DNA of 64,000 nt from Donghicola eburneus (GTDB taxonomy: Bacteria > Pseudomonadota > Alphaproteobacteria > Rhodobacterales > Rhodobacteraceae): contig NZ_FOXY01000005.1 of NCBI RefSeq assembly GCF_900115865.1, positions 310,001 to 374,000 on the forward strand, given 5' to 3'. Below are positions 1 to 10,602 of this stretch, one piece after another. The notes beneath the pieces were generated by a model. That model made no database searches. It worked only from the letters and a program-made list of their open reading frames with translations, and was not told the origin of the DNA. The stretch's first letter is position 1; each line of letters starts with the position of its first letter. Both the position numbers and the translations under genes were made by a program.

Positions 1-159
1 GTATAATCGGTCTTACTCCTGCTGAAATTGCGTCAGACATTCCATGCTGCGGGGCGGCGGTCAATAATGCTGACGTGTCCTGCGTTTTTCATCACCTGAT
101 ATGCGGGTTGGGTCTTGTCCCTGCCGATTGGTTGGGCTAGTCAGTCCCACACAGTGCCT

Positions 160-245
160 GCCTGAGTGGCGGAATGGTAGACGCAGGGGATTCAAAATCC
201 CCCGATGGCAACATCGTGTGGGTTCGAGTCCCACCTTAGGCACCA
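160..245 (+). tRNA. tRNA-Leu (CAA anticodon)
   Basis: The cloverleaf can be drawn by eye. The acceptor arms GCCTGAG and CTTAGGC pair with one G-T wobble, the D arm contains GGAATGGTAGACGC, and the anticodon stem GGGGA/TCCCC encloses the loop TTCAAAA, giving anticodon CAA at 193-195. A long variable arm (CGATGGCAACATCG) marks it as class II, as expected for leucine. The T arm contains GGTTCGAGTCC. CCA is encoded at 243-245. It stands alone, with no other RNA gene nearby. Confidence 0.97.
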
Positions 246-1015
246 CAGTTTCTCAATGACATCGATGACGCAGAGTTTGCAGGGATCACCCGCGCTCTTG
301 CAGCTGTGTTCTGCATTTGCAGTGCCGCAGTGCGGCTTGCATTTTGAAACCCCATACTTTCGAGATTTAACTGCTTGAAACCGCGCGTGATTCGGAGCGG
401 GCGGCGCGACGAATGTCGATATAGCGGACGAAATTCCGTCAAAACGCCAAAATATCCATACTAACGAATGTGGTCGAAAGTGGGCGTGACCCCCTGTGCA
501 TAAAGTTTTCACAAAAAAACTAAATTCATTCTGTACGGGAAACGTTCACGTTTCGATGATACTCCGTGAATTGATGCAAAACCCAATAAATAAAAGCTAA
601 AATCTGCTGATCGAGGTTTCTGCAGGTGCATCATTGGATCATTTTGCGAAACAAACGGGGCTCGATTTCGTGAATAAGGCGAAAAAAAGGCAGCTTTAAG
701 GCCGAAAAAAGGGGTCAACCCGCTAACCATTTCGAATTTTCTCTTTGTCTTAAGGGTAGGTGGGATGTATCCCAAAGGAGTGCCCATCTGGGGGGATGGC
801 GCTTTTGACTGAGTAACACGGGCTCGCAGGGCAACCTGCGTGGCAAGTGCGGAAGGCGTAAAGAGTTCTGCGACGTCCACCTATGGGCACCATAAACCGT
901 CTGGTTTGTGAACGATCTCATACACCTTTGAGTCAGAAGTGGCATTGTGGTTCTGTCGAACCTCTGTGGGCTCTTGTTGACGCCACGGCCTTTGCGCCGG
1001 ACAGGAGTAAGAGAG
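246..1015. other. Long non-coding region with possible structured leader
   Basis: No convincing gene lies here; the open frames are short and lack a Shine-Dalgarno sequence. The part from about 490 to 720 is clearly AT-richer than its surroundings. From 750 onward the DNA is rich in short inverted repeats: GGGA/TCCC around 762-773, CGCAGG-GCAA-CCTGCG at 825-840 (a perfect stem on a GNRA-type loop) and AAACC-GTCT-GGTTT at 894-907. TAGGTGG at 757-763 complements CCACCTA at 877-883, and GTGCCCAT at 780-787 complements ATGGGCAC at 883-890. It probably contains the promoter and 5' leader of the RTX gene that starts at 1016. Confidence 0.5.
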
Positions 1016-4000
1016 ATGACGTTTTATAAGTACAGCTCATGGATGGACTGGTACAAAAGCCACTCGTCCGACTATGACGGCTCTACCGCCATGAATTACA
1101 CCGATGACTCGCAGGGCCTGATTGGCCTGTGGGATTTCCTGAACGGCACCGCAGATACCGGTCTCGAGGACGGCGTTGCCCAGAACGGCAAACTGTTCGG
1201 ACATGCCAACGTCAAGGACGGACAGCTGCATCTTGACGGTCACGAAGATTACATGACCATCGAAGGCAACGATAACCCCTTCGATCTGGGTCAGGGCACC
1301 ATTGAGGTCCAGTTCACCCAGAAAGAGCACGTTGGCACCTCTGAGGACGTCATCATCTCGCGCGGCGAAGCCGAGGATGCGTACGGCGGTGAGGTGAACA
1401 CACCTGAAGGTTACTTCGAGATTGGCGTCACGAAGGACGGTCGGGTGTATGTCATGCACATCGACGATGGCAAAAAAGCGCTTCTGAAAACCGATGATTG
1501 CTTCTTCAAAGAAGGCGACACGCTGAACGTCTCGTATTCCTGGGACGAAAACACCGGCGGCACTTTTGTTGTTCAGAACCTGACCGATAGCTCGGAAACC
1601 ACTCTGACACACGATGTCAAAGGTCTCGATATGGAGATCGGTGACAACGATGGCGAAAGCTGGACCGTCGGCGCACGTGAAGACAGCGACTACGACGGCG
1701 ACTACTCGCACTATTTCAAAGGCGCGATCGACTATGTCGCGATCTTTGACAACGCAGCGCCTCAGGGCGACGGCTATGTCGAAGGCACCGCTGGCGACGA
1801 CCTGATCGACATCAATTACGATGGCGACCCCGAAGGCGACATGATCGACAACGAGGATGCGATCCTCGCGAACAGCGACCTGAACGACGACGTGGTTCTG
1901 GCAGGCGCAGGCGATGACACTGTCAAAGCTGGCGAAGGCAATGACATCGTTTATGGCGATAGCAAGCAGGGCTCTGCAGAAGCGTCGCCTGTCACGATCA
2001 AGATCGACAGCGCGTCGGCCGAGTTCGCGAACAAGATCTACGCCTACACCATCGACCCCGAGACGGGCGAAATCTCGAACGTGAAGCTGCTTGAGGCAGA
2101 TGCGCGTGACGGTGTTGGCAGCACATATGAGTACAACGCGGCTCAAGGCGCAGTTGTCGGTGTGGGTATCGTCAACGAGCACGGCCAGTTCCTGTCCTCG
2201 GGTTATGGCGACAACATCAACCTGAACAGCGACTGCAAAGTCCACACCAAGGGCATCCAGCAAGTTGATGAAACCACTGTCAAAATTGGTTTCGAAGACT
2301 GGTATAATCTGGGTGACAAGGACTTCAACGACGTCAAGATCACCGTTGATCTGGGCACTTCGGGTGCATCTTTCGACAACGCACATTACGAAACTTCGTC
2401 GGATGTGGGGTCGGCGATTGTCACCGAAGGCGCAGGCGACGACCAAATCCACGGCGAAGCGGGCGACGACACCCTGTACGGCGAAGGTGGTAACGACACC
2501 ATCGACGGCGGCGCGGATGACGACCTGATCTACGCAGGCGACGGCAACGACTCTGTGATCGGCGGCGACGGCAACGACACCATCTTCTACGGTGCAGGCA
2601 ACGACACCATCGAAGGCGGCGCAGGCGACGATCTGATTGACGACGCGGACAAGGTGATCCTTGACGGCGCAGACGTGATCGACGCGGGCGACGGCAATGA
2701 CACGGTTTATTCGGGTCTCGGCGACGACACCATCGAAGGCGGTACGGGTGCTGACCTGATCTTTGGCGAAGGCGGCGATGACAGCATCACCGGCGGGTCC
2801 GAGAACGACTCGATCTACGCAGGCGACGGTGCCGACAGTGTGCGCGCTGGAACGGGCGACGACTCGATCCGTGGCGAAGGTGGCAATGACACCCTGCGCG
2901 GCGAAGACGGCAATGACTTCGTCGATGGTGGTGACGGCAACGACAGCGTGTCTGGCGGAGCAGGAGACGACACCGTTTTGGGTGGTGCTGGCGACGACCT
3001 TGTTCGCGGTGGTTCGGGCAACGACCTAATGGAAGGTGGTTCGGGCAACGACTACATCGACAGTGGCTCGGGCGATGACACCATCGACGCAGGTGACGGC
3101 GACGACACCGTCGATGCGTACAACGGTTCGGACAGTGTTCTGGGTGGCGCTGGCAACGACTCGATCATGGTCGGCTGGCAGGACACCGAAGCTCTGCCCG
3201 ATCTGGGCTACCCTGGCCTGTTCGACGCGGACAGCGACCCCGAGAATGACCGTGACTTTGTCGATGCGGGCGAAGGCAACAACTACGTCTGGACCGGTGA
3301 CGACCGCGACACGATCTACTCGGGCAGCGGCAATGACACCATTCTGGCGGGTATCGACGACGACTACGTAGACTCTGGCGCTGGCGACGACCTGATCGTT
3401 GGCGGCGAAGGGGCCGACACCATTCTGGCGGGTGATGGCAACGACACCGTGTACGCTGGCTTTGCGCCTGATTTGCCCGACGACCTGAACATCCCCGATG
3501 GCGAAGACCTCGTCACCAATAACGGCACCGACTATGTCGATGCGGGCGCGGGCAATGACCTTGTGTTTGGTTCCGATGATGCGGACACCATTCTGGGTGG
3601 CGACGGTGATGACACCATCGACGGTGGGATTGACGCGGACTCGCTGATCGGTGGCAAGGGCGATGACACCATCATCCTTGGTCTGCCGGGCGACGCGCAC
3701 GCAGACTATGCCGAAGGCGGCGATGACCGTGACACCTTTACCGGCGTGGGCGCAGGCGACACCGTTGACGGTGGCACTGGTGGCGACGACTTCGATACCT
3801 TGGACCTGACCGGTCTGGGTAAATGGCAGTTCAACAATGTCACCACTGACGCGGACGGCGACTCCACCAGCGGTGAGGTCAACTTCCTCGACAGCCTTGG
3901 CAATGTGACGGGCACTCTGAAGTTCGAAGAGATCGAAAAGATCATCCCGTGCTTCACCCCCGGCACCGTCATTGCGACCCCCATGGGCGAGCGTCTGGTC

Positions 4001-4531
4001 GAAGAGCTGCAGGTTGGCGATCGTGTGATCACTCGCGACAACGGCATCCAGCGCATCCGCTGGGTTGGCGCAAAGAATGTGACCTCTCTGGATCTGCAGC
4101 GTTCGACACATCTGCGCCCGATCATGATCAAGGCTGGCGCGCTGGGTAGCGGCCTGCCGGAAACCGACATCATGGTCAGCCCAAACCACCGGATGCTGAT
4201 CGCGAACGAGAAGACCTCGCTTTACTTCGAAGAGCCCGAAGTTCTGGCGGCGGCCAAGCACCTGCTGGGAACTGGCGGCATCTACGAAGTGAACGTGCCC
4301 TCGACCACCTACATCCACTTCATGTTCGACCGCCACGAGGTTGTCCTATCGAACGGATGCTGGTCTGAAAGCTTCCAGCCCGGTGACTACTCGTTGAAGG
4401 GAATCGGCGAGGAGCAGCGGAACGAAATCTACGATCTGTTCCCCGAGCTGAAGAACCAGAAGGGTCTGGAGAACTTCGAAGCGGCGCGTCGTTCGCTGAA
4501 GAAGCACGAAGCGAAGCTGCTGGTTCACTAA
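1016..4531 (+). CDS. RTX/LamG calcium-binding protein with C-terminal Hint domain
   Basis: Likely secreted, very acidic protein of 1171 residues. I chose the ATG at 1016 over the upstream in-frame codon at 947 because AGGAG (1003-1007) precedes it by 8 bases. In order: a concanavalin/LamG-like domain (about residues 35-245), a first short block of glycine-aspartate repeats, a DUF4114-like domain (about 328-440, ending in KDFNDVKITV), a long array of GGxGxDxUx nonapeptide repeats (about 468-920), and a Hint (hedgehog/intein-type) domain starting at Cys979 in CFTPGT. The Hint domain continues with the conserved SPNHRML and RHEVVLSNG blocks. RTX repeats normally bind calcium outside the cell after type I secretion, but no ABC or membrane-fusion genes are nearby. 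There is no Sec signal peptide, which fits type I export. Substrate and role are unknown. The repeat array creates long spurious antisense frames. Confidence 0.9.
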   Translation: MTFYKYSSWMDWYKSHSSDYDGSTAMNYTDDSQGLIGLWDFLNGTADTGLEDGVAQNGKLFGHANVKDGQLHLDGHEDYMTIEGNDNPFDLGQGTIEVQFTQKEHVGTSEDVIISRGEAEDAYGGEVNTPEGYFEIGVTKDGRVYVMHIDDGKKALLKTDDCFFKEGDTLNVSYSWDENTGGTFVVQNLTDSSETTLTHDVKGLDMEIGDNDGESWTVGAREDSDYDGDYSHYFKGAIDYVAIFDNAAPQGDGYVEGTAGDDLIDINYDGDPEGDMIDNEDAILANSDLNDDVVLAGAGDDTVKAGEGNDIVYGDSKQGSAEASPVTIKIDSASAEFANKIYAYTIDPETGEISNVKLLEADARDGVGSTYEYNAAQGAVVGVGIVNEHGQFLSSGYGDNINLNSDCKVHTKGIQQVDETTVKIGFEDWYNLGDKDFNDVKITVDLGTSGASFDNAHYETSSDVGSAIVTEGAGDDQIHGEAGDDTLYGEGGNDTIDGGADDDLIYAGDGNDSVIGGDGNDTIFYGAGNDTIEGGAGDDLIDDADKVILDGADVIDAGDGNDTVYSGLGDDTIEGGTGADLIFGEGGDDSITGGSENDSIYAGDGADSVRAGTGDDSIRGEGGNDTLRGEDGNDFVDGGDGNDSVSGGAGDDTVLGGAGDDLVRGGSGNDLMEGGSGNDYIDSGSGDDTIDAGDGDDTVDAYNGSDSVLGGAGNDSIMVGWQDTEALPDLGYPGLFDADSDPENDRDFVDAGEGNNYVWTGDDRDTIYSGSGNDTILAGIDDDYVDSGAGDDLIVGGEGADTILAGDGNDTVYAGFAPDLPDDLNIPDGEDLVTNNGTDYVDAGAGNDLVFGSDDADTILGGDGDDTIDGGIDADSLIGGKGDDTIILGLPGDAHADYAEGGDDRDTFTGVGAGDTVDGGTGGDDFDTLDLTGLGKWQFNNVTTDADGDSTSGEVNFLDSLGNVTGTLKFEEIEKIIPCFTPGTVIATPMGERLVEELQVGDRVITRDNGIQRIRWVGAKNVTSLDLQRSTHLRPIMIKAGALGSGLPETDIMVSPNHRMLIANEKTSLYFEEPEVLAAAKHLLGTGGIYEVNVPSTTYIHFMFDRHEVVLSNGCWSESFQPGDYSLKGIGEEQRNEIYDLFPELKNQKGLENFEAARRSLKKHEAKLLVH

Positions 4532-4560
4532 AGCGCTATCAAAAACAATACTTTTGAAGA

Positions 4561-4590
4561 GGGGCGGTATCCTTGGGGTGCCGCCCTTTA
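4561..4590 (+). terminator. Rho-independent terminator after the RTX-Hint gene
   Basis: GGGCGGTA (4562-4569) pairs with TGCCGCCC (4579-4586), with one T-G wobble, and is followed by TTT. It lies 30 bases after the stop codon of the RTX-Hint gene. Confidence 0.75.
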
Positions 4591-4709
4591 ACTTTTTAAG
4601 TAAGAAATACTCACATAACCGCCTGCAACAGGGCGCATTTGTGCCCTATTTTGATGTCAGAAATCTTGAATATGGACGCGTGTGTGTTCGTTGAGGGTGT
4701 GTGAGGGCA

Positions 4710-5414
4710 ATGGATCAATCGGGTGGAAAAGTGGTGCAGATGCGATCTGGCTGGCAAAGGGCCAGCGGTCCCGTCGTTGCTCCTGATTCCTCGAACGATC
4801 CTTCCTTTGCGACGCCATTTAGCGTGCCTTGCTTTACGCCGGGAACACATATTGCGACGCGCCAAGGCCCAAGAGCGGTCGAGGAATTGCGTACTGGCGA
4901 CCAGTTGCTGACAAGAGACAATGGGTTTTGCCCCGTGCTCTGGGTTGGTCGGAGCCGCTACAAGCTCAGCAATGCCAATGGCGGCGCCCGTCTGCAGCCT
5001 GTACTGATCAAGGCCGGAACGTTTGGCGATGGCGTCCCACAAAGTGACCTTCTTGTCTCTCCCGACCATCAATTGTTGCTCACGCGGCAGTTGGTGCGGG
5101 GGAATTTGCCGTCTGTCGAGCTATTGGTGCCTGCGCGGTGTTTCCTTGGTCGGGATGGGGTCGTTGTGGCGCCTCAGCGCGAAGTCGAGTTTGTGCATGT
5201 CCTGATGGAGCGGCACGAAATCCTGCTCGCGGATGGCGCTTGGACCGAAAGCTATCGTCCTGACTCGACCGTTGTCCGAGCACTGCCGGATGTGGTCCGC
5301 GAAGACTTGCTTGCGGCTCTGGCAGGCCGTGATCCCGTGCGGGGTCCGGTGTTCGAGGCGGCTCGTCAGTCCTGCGGGGCCGAGGTTTTTGATCCGCGCA
5401 AAGAGCCGGAATAA
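4710..5414 (+). CDS. Stand-alone Hint-domain protein
   Basis: A 234-residue protein that is almost entirely one Hint domain of the type at the end of the preceding RTX protein. It starts at Cys41 in CFTPGTHIAT, then has VEELRTGDQLLTRDN, SPDHQLLL and ERHEILLADGAWTESY, which match the neighbouring protein block by block. The first 40 residues are low-complexity with no signal peptide. The start is uncertain: ATG 4710 is used here, but GTG 4701 is in frame and GAGGG motifs precede both. Hint domains can perform self-cleavage through the N-terminal Cys; whether this family does so is not established. The 3' end overlaps the convergent MobA-like gene by 49 bases. A duplication of the domain in the upstream gene is the simplest origin. 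Confidence 0.85.
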   Translation: MDQSGGKVVQMRSGWQRASGPVVAPDSSNDPSFATPFSVPCFTPGTHIATRQGPRAVEELRTGDQLLTRDNGFCPVLWVGRSRYKLSNANGGARLQPVLIKAGTFGDGVPQSDLLVSPDHQLLLTRQLVRGNLPSVELLVPARCFLGRDGVVVAPQREVEFVHVLMERHEILLADGAWTESYRPDSTVVRALPDVVREDLLAALAGRDPVRGPVFEAARQSCGAEVFDPRKEPE

Positions 5415-5995
5415 TACGCCTCCCACGCTTCAGGCGTGTCCAGATCCAATGTCGCGCGTCGTCCTGCAAGTGGCACGGCTTTAAGTCGGTCCAGGTTACG
5501 TTTGACCACCGATTTGGCGCCGTCGTCTCCAGCCAGTTCTGATAGCTGAGAGAACAAGTCCTTCGGGAAAATGACGGGGTGCCCCATGGTGTCTTCGGCG
5601 TCAGTTGCGCGCCATATCAGGTCCGGTGCAGTCCGGTGCAATTCAGTAAAATGGACCAGATCAGCAGTCTGTATGTCGGGCATATCGGCGGGCAGGATCA
5701 AGGCTCCGGTCACGTGATCGGGCAGGGCGCTGATGCCGCCCCTTATCGAATGTCCCATGCCGTCCGCTGCGTCGGGGATCACCACCTGCGTGACTTTGAG
5801 GCCGTGCAATGCCTCGGTGCGTGCGGGGCGGTCGGGCGGCAGGGCCACGTAGACCGGCAATCCCGTCGCCAAAGCCCGCTCGGTGAGAACACGCAGACAT
5901 GGCTGTCCGGCCACATCCATTAGCAGTTTATCGGCCCCGCGCATGCGCGAGGATGCTCCGGCAGCGAGAATGAGGATAGCGGGCGCGGGTGTCAT
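5366..5995 (-). CDS. MobA-like NTP transferase (molybdenum cofactor nucleotidyltransferase family)
   Basis: A 209-residue nucleotidyltransferase-fold protein. The N-terminus ILAAGASSRMRGADKLL is the nucleotide-binding signature LAAGxSxRMGxxK of the MobA/MocA group, LPADMPD is the metal-binding acidic motif, and GHPVIFP is the conserved substrate-loop motif. Relatives transfer CMP or GMP to molybdopterin; cytidylyltransferase (MocA-like) activity is more likely than MobA proper because of the GHPV motif. An extended frame reaches 6097, but ATG 5995 sits directly before the family N-terminus. It is 37 bases downstream of mnmA on the same strand. No molybdoenzyme gene lies in the window to fix the substrate. 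Confidence 0.85.
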   Translation of the reverse strand: MTPAPAILILAAGASSRMRGADKLLMDVAGQPCLRVLTERALATGLPVYVALPPDRPARTEALHGLKVTQVVIPDAADGMGHSIRGGISALPDHVTGALILPADMPDIQTADLVHFTELHRTAPDLIWRATDAEDTMGHPVIFPKDLFSQLSELAGDDGAKSVVKRNLDRLKAVPLAGRRATLDLDTPEAWEAYYSGSLRGSKTSAPQD

Positions 5996-6032
5996 GCCTG
6001 ACTGTACCGCGCCGCGCGATGGGAGCAAGGGA

Positions 6033-7178
6033 TCAGTATCCGCGCCAGATCCAGCCGCCACCCAGAATGCGGGTGCTGTCGGGATCGTAGAACACACAGG
6101 CCTGACCGGGGCTGATGCCCTCTTCGGCGGTCAGGAGTTCAACCTCTGCCTCGGTGTCGCTGATCGGACGCAGGATTGCGGGCGCTGGCGGACGGGTGCT
6201 GCGGACTTTGACCGCGATTTCGCGCTCTGCCATGTCGGTGAACGGACCGTCGCCAAGCCAGTTGATCTCTCGCACGGGGACTTTGCGCGTGGCCAGCAGC
6301 TCTTTGGGGCCAACGATGACTTGCTTCTGGTCTACGTCCAGTTTGACCACATACAGCGGTTCAGACAGCCCGCCGATCCCAAGGCCGCGGCGCTGACCGA
6401 TGGTGTAGTGGATCACGCCGTTGTGCTCGCCCAAAACGCGGCCGTCTGCATGGACGATCTGACCAGGCTCTGCCGCACCGGGGCGCAGCTTTTCAATCAC
6501 GCTGGCGTAGTTGCCGTTCGGGACAAAGCAGATGTCCTGACTGTCGGGCTTGTCCGCCACGCTTAAGCCATATTTCGCGGCCAGCTCGCGGGTCGCGTCC
6601 TTGGATGGCAAATGTCCCAAGGGGAAACGCAGATAGGACAGCTGTTCGGGCGTGGTCGAGAACAGGAAGTAGCTCTGATCGCGGTTCGCATCGGCGGCGC
6701 AATGCAGCTCGGGGCCATTCTCGCCGTCCTTGCGCTGGATATAGTGGCCGGTCGCCATGCAGTCGGCGTCCAGATCCCGCGCGGTTTCCAGCAGGTCTTT
6801 GAACTTCACTCGCTCGTTGCAGCGGATGCAGGGCACGGGGGTCGCGCCAGCCAGATAGCTGTCGGCGAACTCGTCGATCACCGCGTCCTTAAAAATGTTC
6901 TCATAATCCAGAACGTAATGGGGGAATCCCATCTTTTCGGCCACGCGGCGCGCATCGTGGATGTCGATGCCCGCGCAGCACGCGCCCTTTTTCGCCAGAG
7001 CCGCCCCGTGATCGTACAGCTGCAAGGTGACGCCGACCACGTCATAGCCTTCCTCGGCAAGCTGTGCGGCCACAACCGAACTGTCCACGCCTCCGGACAT
7101 CGCGACGACCACGCGGGTCTCCGACGGGGGCTTGGCGAAACCAAGGGAATTGAGCGGGGTGCCGTTGTCCAGCGCCAT
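6033..7178 (-). CDS. mnmA: tRNA-specific 2-thiouridylase MnmA
   Basis: Cytoplasmic enzyme that thiolates U34 of tRNA-Lys, -Glu and -Gln, taking sulfur from a persulfide relay and using ATP. 381 residues, usual family length. Visible: PP-loop [11 protein letters not shown] near residue 25, the catalytic Cys in [19 protein letters not shown], the QSYFL block, [17 protein letters not shown], and the second catalytic Cys in GQACVFYDP near the C-terminus. ATG 7178 is used because AGGAG lies 9 bases upstream; the frame stays open to 7238 without a better start. It is divergent from sciP and followed on the same strand by the MobA-like gene. Confidence 0.97.
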   Translation of the reverse strand: MALDNGTPLNSLGFAKPPSETRVVVAMSGGVDSSVVAAQLAEEGYDVVGVTLQLYDHGAALAKKGACCAGIDIHDARRVAEKMGFPHYVLDYENIFKDAVIDEFADSYLAGATPVPCIRCNERVKFKDLLETARDLDADCMATGHYIQRKDGENGPELHCAADANRDQSYFLFSTTPEQLSYLRFPLGHLPSKDATRELAAKYGLSVADKPDSQDICFVPNGNYASVIEKLRPGAAEPGQIVHADGRVLGEHNGVIHYTIGQRRGLGIGGLSEPLYVVKLDVDQKQVIVGPKELLATRKVPVREINWLGDGPFTDMAEREIAVKVRSTRPPAPAILRPISDTEAEVELLTAEEGISPGQACVFYDPDSTRILGGGWIWRGY

Positions 7179-7308
7179 GGGGCATACTCCTGCGGGTTTG
7201 GAACCTGCGGAATATATGAAAATCCTCAGTACTCTCAAGAGCCGGTTTCAGGTCCTGTTAAGTCCCTTGGCCGATTTTCCCTGTGTGGGAAGCAAAAAGG
7301 GGACTGAT

Positions 7309-7611
7309 ATGTTTCTAAAACGTGTAGACGGGGTGCGCACTGTGGCGCTGCCCGATGGTCGAGTACTCAGCCATGCGGACCTGCCGCCGACCAATACCCT
7401 GCGCTGGGTCGCCTCGCGCAAGGAATCGGTGGTGCTGGCCGTGCGTCATGGATTGCTGAGTCGTAAATCTGCCTTAGAGAGGTATGGCCTCTCGGACGAA
7501 GAGCTCGATAGCTGGGATTCCGCACTTAACTCTTATGGATCAAGGGCTTTGAAGGCGACACAGGTACAAAATTATAGACAACCTAGAGAGGATAATGAAA
7601 GATTGGGTTAA
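7309..7611 (+). CDS. sciP: CtrA inhibitor SciP (DUF1153)
   Basis: A 100-residue DNA-binding protein of the DUF1153/SciP family. In Caulobacter SciP represses CtrA-dependent promoters in G1 cells by binding CtrA and DNA. The conserved core is visible: DGRVLSHADLPP, then TLRWVASRKESVVLAVRHGLLSRKSALERYGLSDEELDSW, a Trp-rich helix-turn-helix. ATG 7309 is chosen because AAGGGG precedes it by about 6 bases and the homologous part begins there, although the frame is open upstream into mnmA. It lies 73 bases upstream of ctrA on the same strand, so regulator and target are linked. Confidence 0.93.
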   Translation: MFLKRVDGVRTVALPDGRVLSHADLPPTNTLRWVASRKESVVLAVRHGLLSRKSALERYGLSDEELDSWDSALNSYGSRALKATQVQNYRQPREDNERLG

Positions 7612-7637
7612 TTGGTAACGTGCAGTTAACCCTTTTT
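7605..7637 (+). terminator. Inverted repeat with T-run between sciP and ctrA; also resembles paired CtrA half-sites
   Basis: GGGTTAA (7605-7611, containing the sciP stop codon) and TTAACCC (7626-7632) are perfect inverted repeats 14 bases apart, followed by five T. This is a weak rho-independent terminator layout. The arms also equal the TTAACC half-site of the CtrA recognition sequence, so the element may instead, or also, bind CtrA ahead of its own gene. The sequence cannot decide between these readings. Confidence 0.5.
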
Positions 7638-7684
7638 AGGCAGTCTGTACGCAAGATGGTTCAAGAGTTTTGGGAATCTTATAA

Positions 7685-8404
7685 ATGCGTATTTTGCTGA
7701 TTGAGGATGATCCGGCGACAACCAAGAGCATCGAGTTGATGCTGGGTCATGCTAACCTGAATGTGTATTCGACTGCCTTTGGTGAAGAAGGGATCGAGCT
7801 GGCTAAGCTTTATGACTACGATTTGATCCTCTTGGATCTGTCGTTACCGGACATGAGCGGTCACGAAGTGTTGCGCCAGGTCCGTTTGGCGCGGGTTGAA
7901 ACGCCCGCGCTGATCCTGTCGGGAGCAGATGACACCGAGAGCAAGCTCAAGGGGTTCGGGTTTGGCGCTGACGATTACCTGACCAAGCCGTTCCACCGAG
8001 ACGAATTGGTCGCCCGCATCCACGCGATCATTCGCCGGTCCAAGGGGCATTCTCAGTCTATGATCCGCACAGGCCGCATTTGTGTGAACCTTGATGCCAA
8101 GACAGTGGATATCGAGGGTGATCCTGTACACCTGACCGGCAAGGAATATCAGATGCTGGAACTCCTGAGCCTGCGCAAAGGGACCACGCTGACCAAAGAG
8201 ATGTTTCTGAACCATCTTTACGGTGGGATGGATGAACCGGAACTCAAGATCATCGACGTTTTCATCTGCAAGCTTCGGAAAAAGCTGGCAAAAGCAACTG
8301 GCGGTGAAACTCATATCGAAACCGTTTGGGGGCGCGGCTACGTGATGCGCGATCCTTCGGATGCGGCAGGCGCGACCAACAAACAGATCGCTGTCGGCGG
8401 CTGA
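7685..8404 (+). CDS. ctrA: Cell-cycle response regulator CtrA
   Basis: OmpR-type response regulator of 239 residues. The receiver domain (1-120) has the acidic pair ED at 7-8, phosphoacceptor Asp51 in LLDLSLP, and K in LTKPF. The winged-helix output domain (about 125-230) contains [12 protein letters not shown] and [10 protein letters not shown]. In alphaproteobacteria CtrA is phosphorylated through CckA-ChpT; in roseobacters it governs motility, gene transfer agent and quorum-linked genes. The C-terminus here ends in IAVGG, not the di-alanine that marks Caulobacter CtrA for ClpXP. ATG 7685 has only a weak GGGAA upstream. Confidence 0.97.
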   Translation: MRILLIEDDPATTKSIELMLGHANLNVYSTAFGEEGIELAKLYDYDLILLDLSLPDMSGHEVLRQVRLARVETPALILSGADDTESKLKGFGFGADDYLTKPFHRDELVARIHAIIRRSKGHSQSMIRTGRICVNLDAKTVDIEGDPVHLTGKEYQMLELLSLRKGTTLTKEMFLNHLYGGMDEPELKIIDVFICKLRKKLAKATGGETHIETVWGRGYVMRDPSDAAGATNKQIAVGG

Positions 8405-8457
8405 GGCGACTGGACGACCGGCACGCACCGTCCTAAACCATCAGGCACACGGAATAG

Positions 8458-10599
<2,142 letters not shown>

Positions 10600-10602
10600 T
10601 CC

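Noticed and set aside
509-880. 123-codon minus-strand frame between tRNA-Leu and the RTX gene
   Set aside because: Composition unlike the neighbours' proteins, no ribosome site, and it covers hairpin-rich DNA that fits a leader better.
1037-2452. 471-codon open frame antisense to the RTX gene
   Set aside because: A by-product of the repeated Gly-Asp codons. The plus-strand protein has recognisable domains and a ribosome site; the antisense product is low-complexity Val/Ala/Asp without a family.
3026-4336. 436-codon open frame antisense to the RTX-Hint region
   Set aside because: Same cause as above: codon periodicity of the RTX array, no ribosome site, no similarity to any domain.
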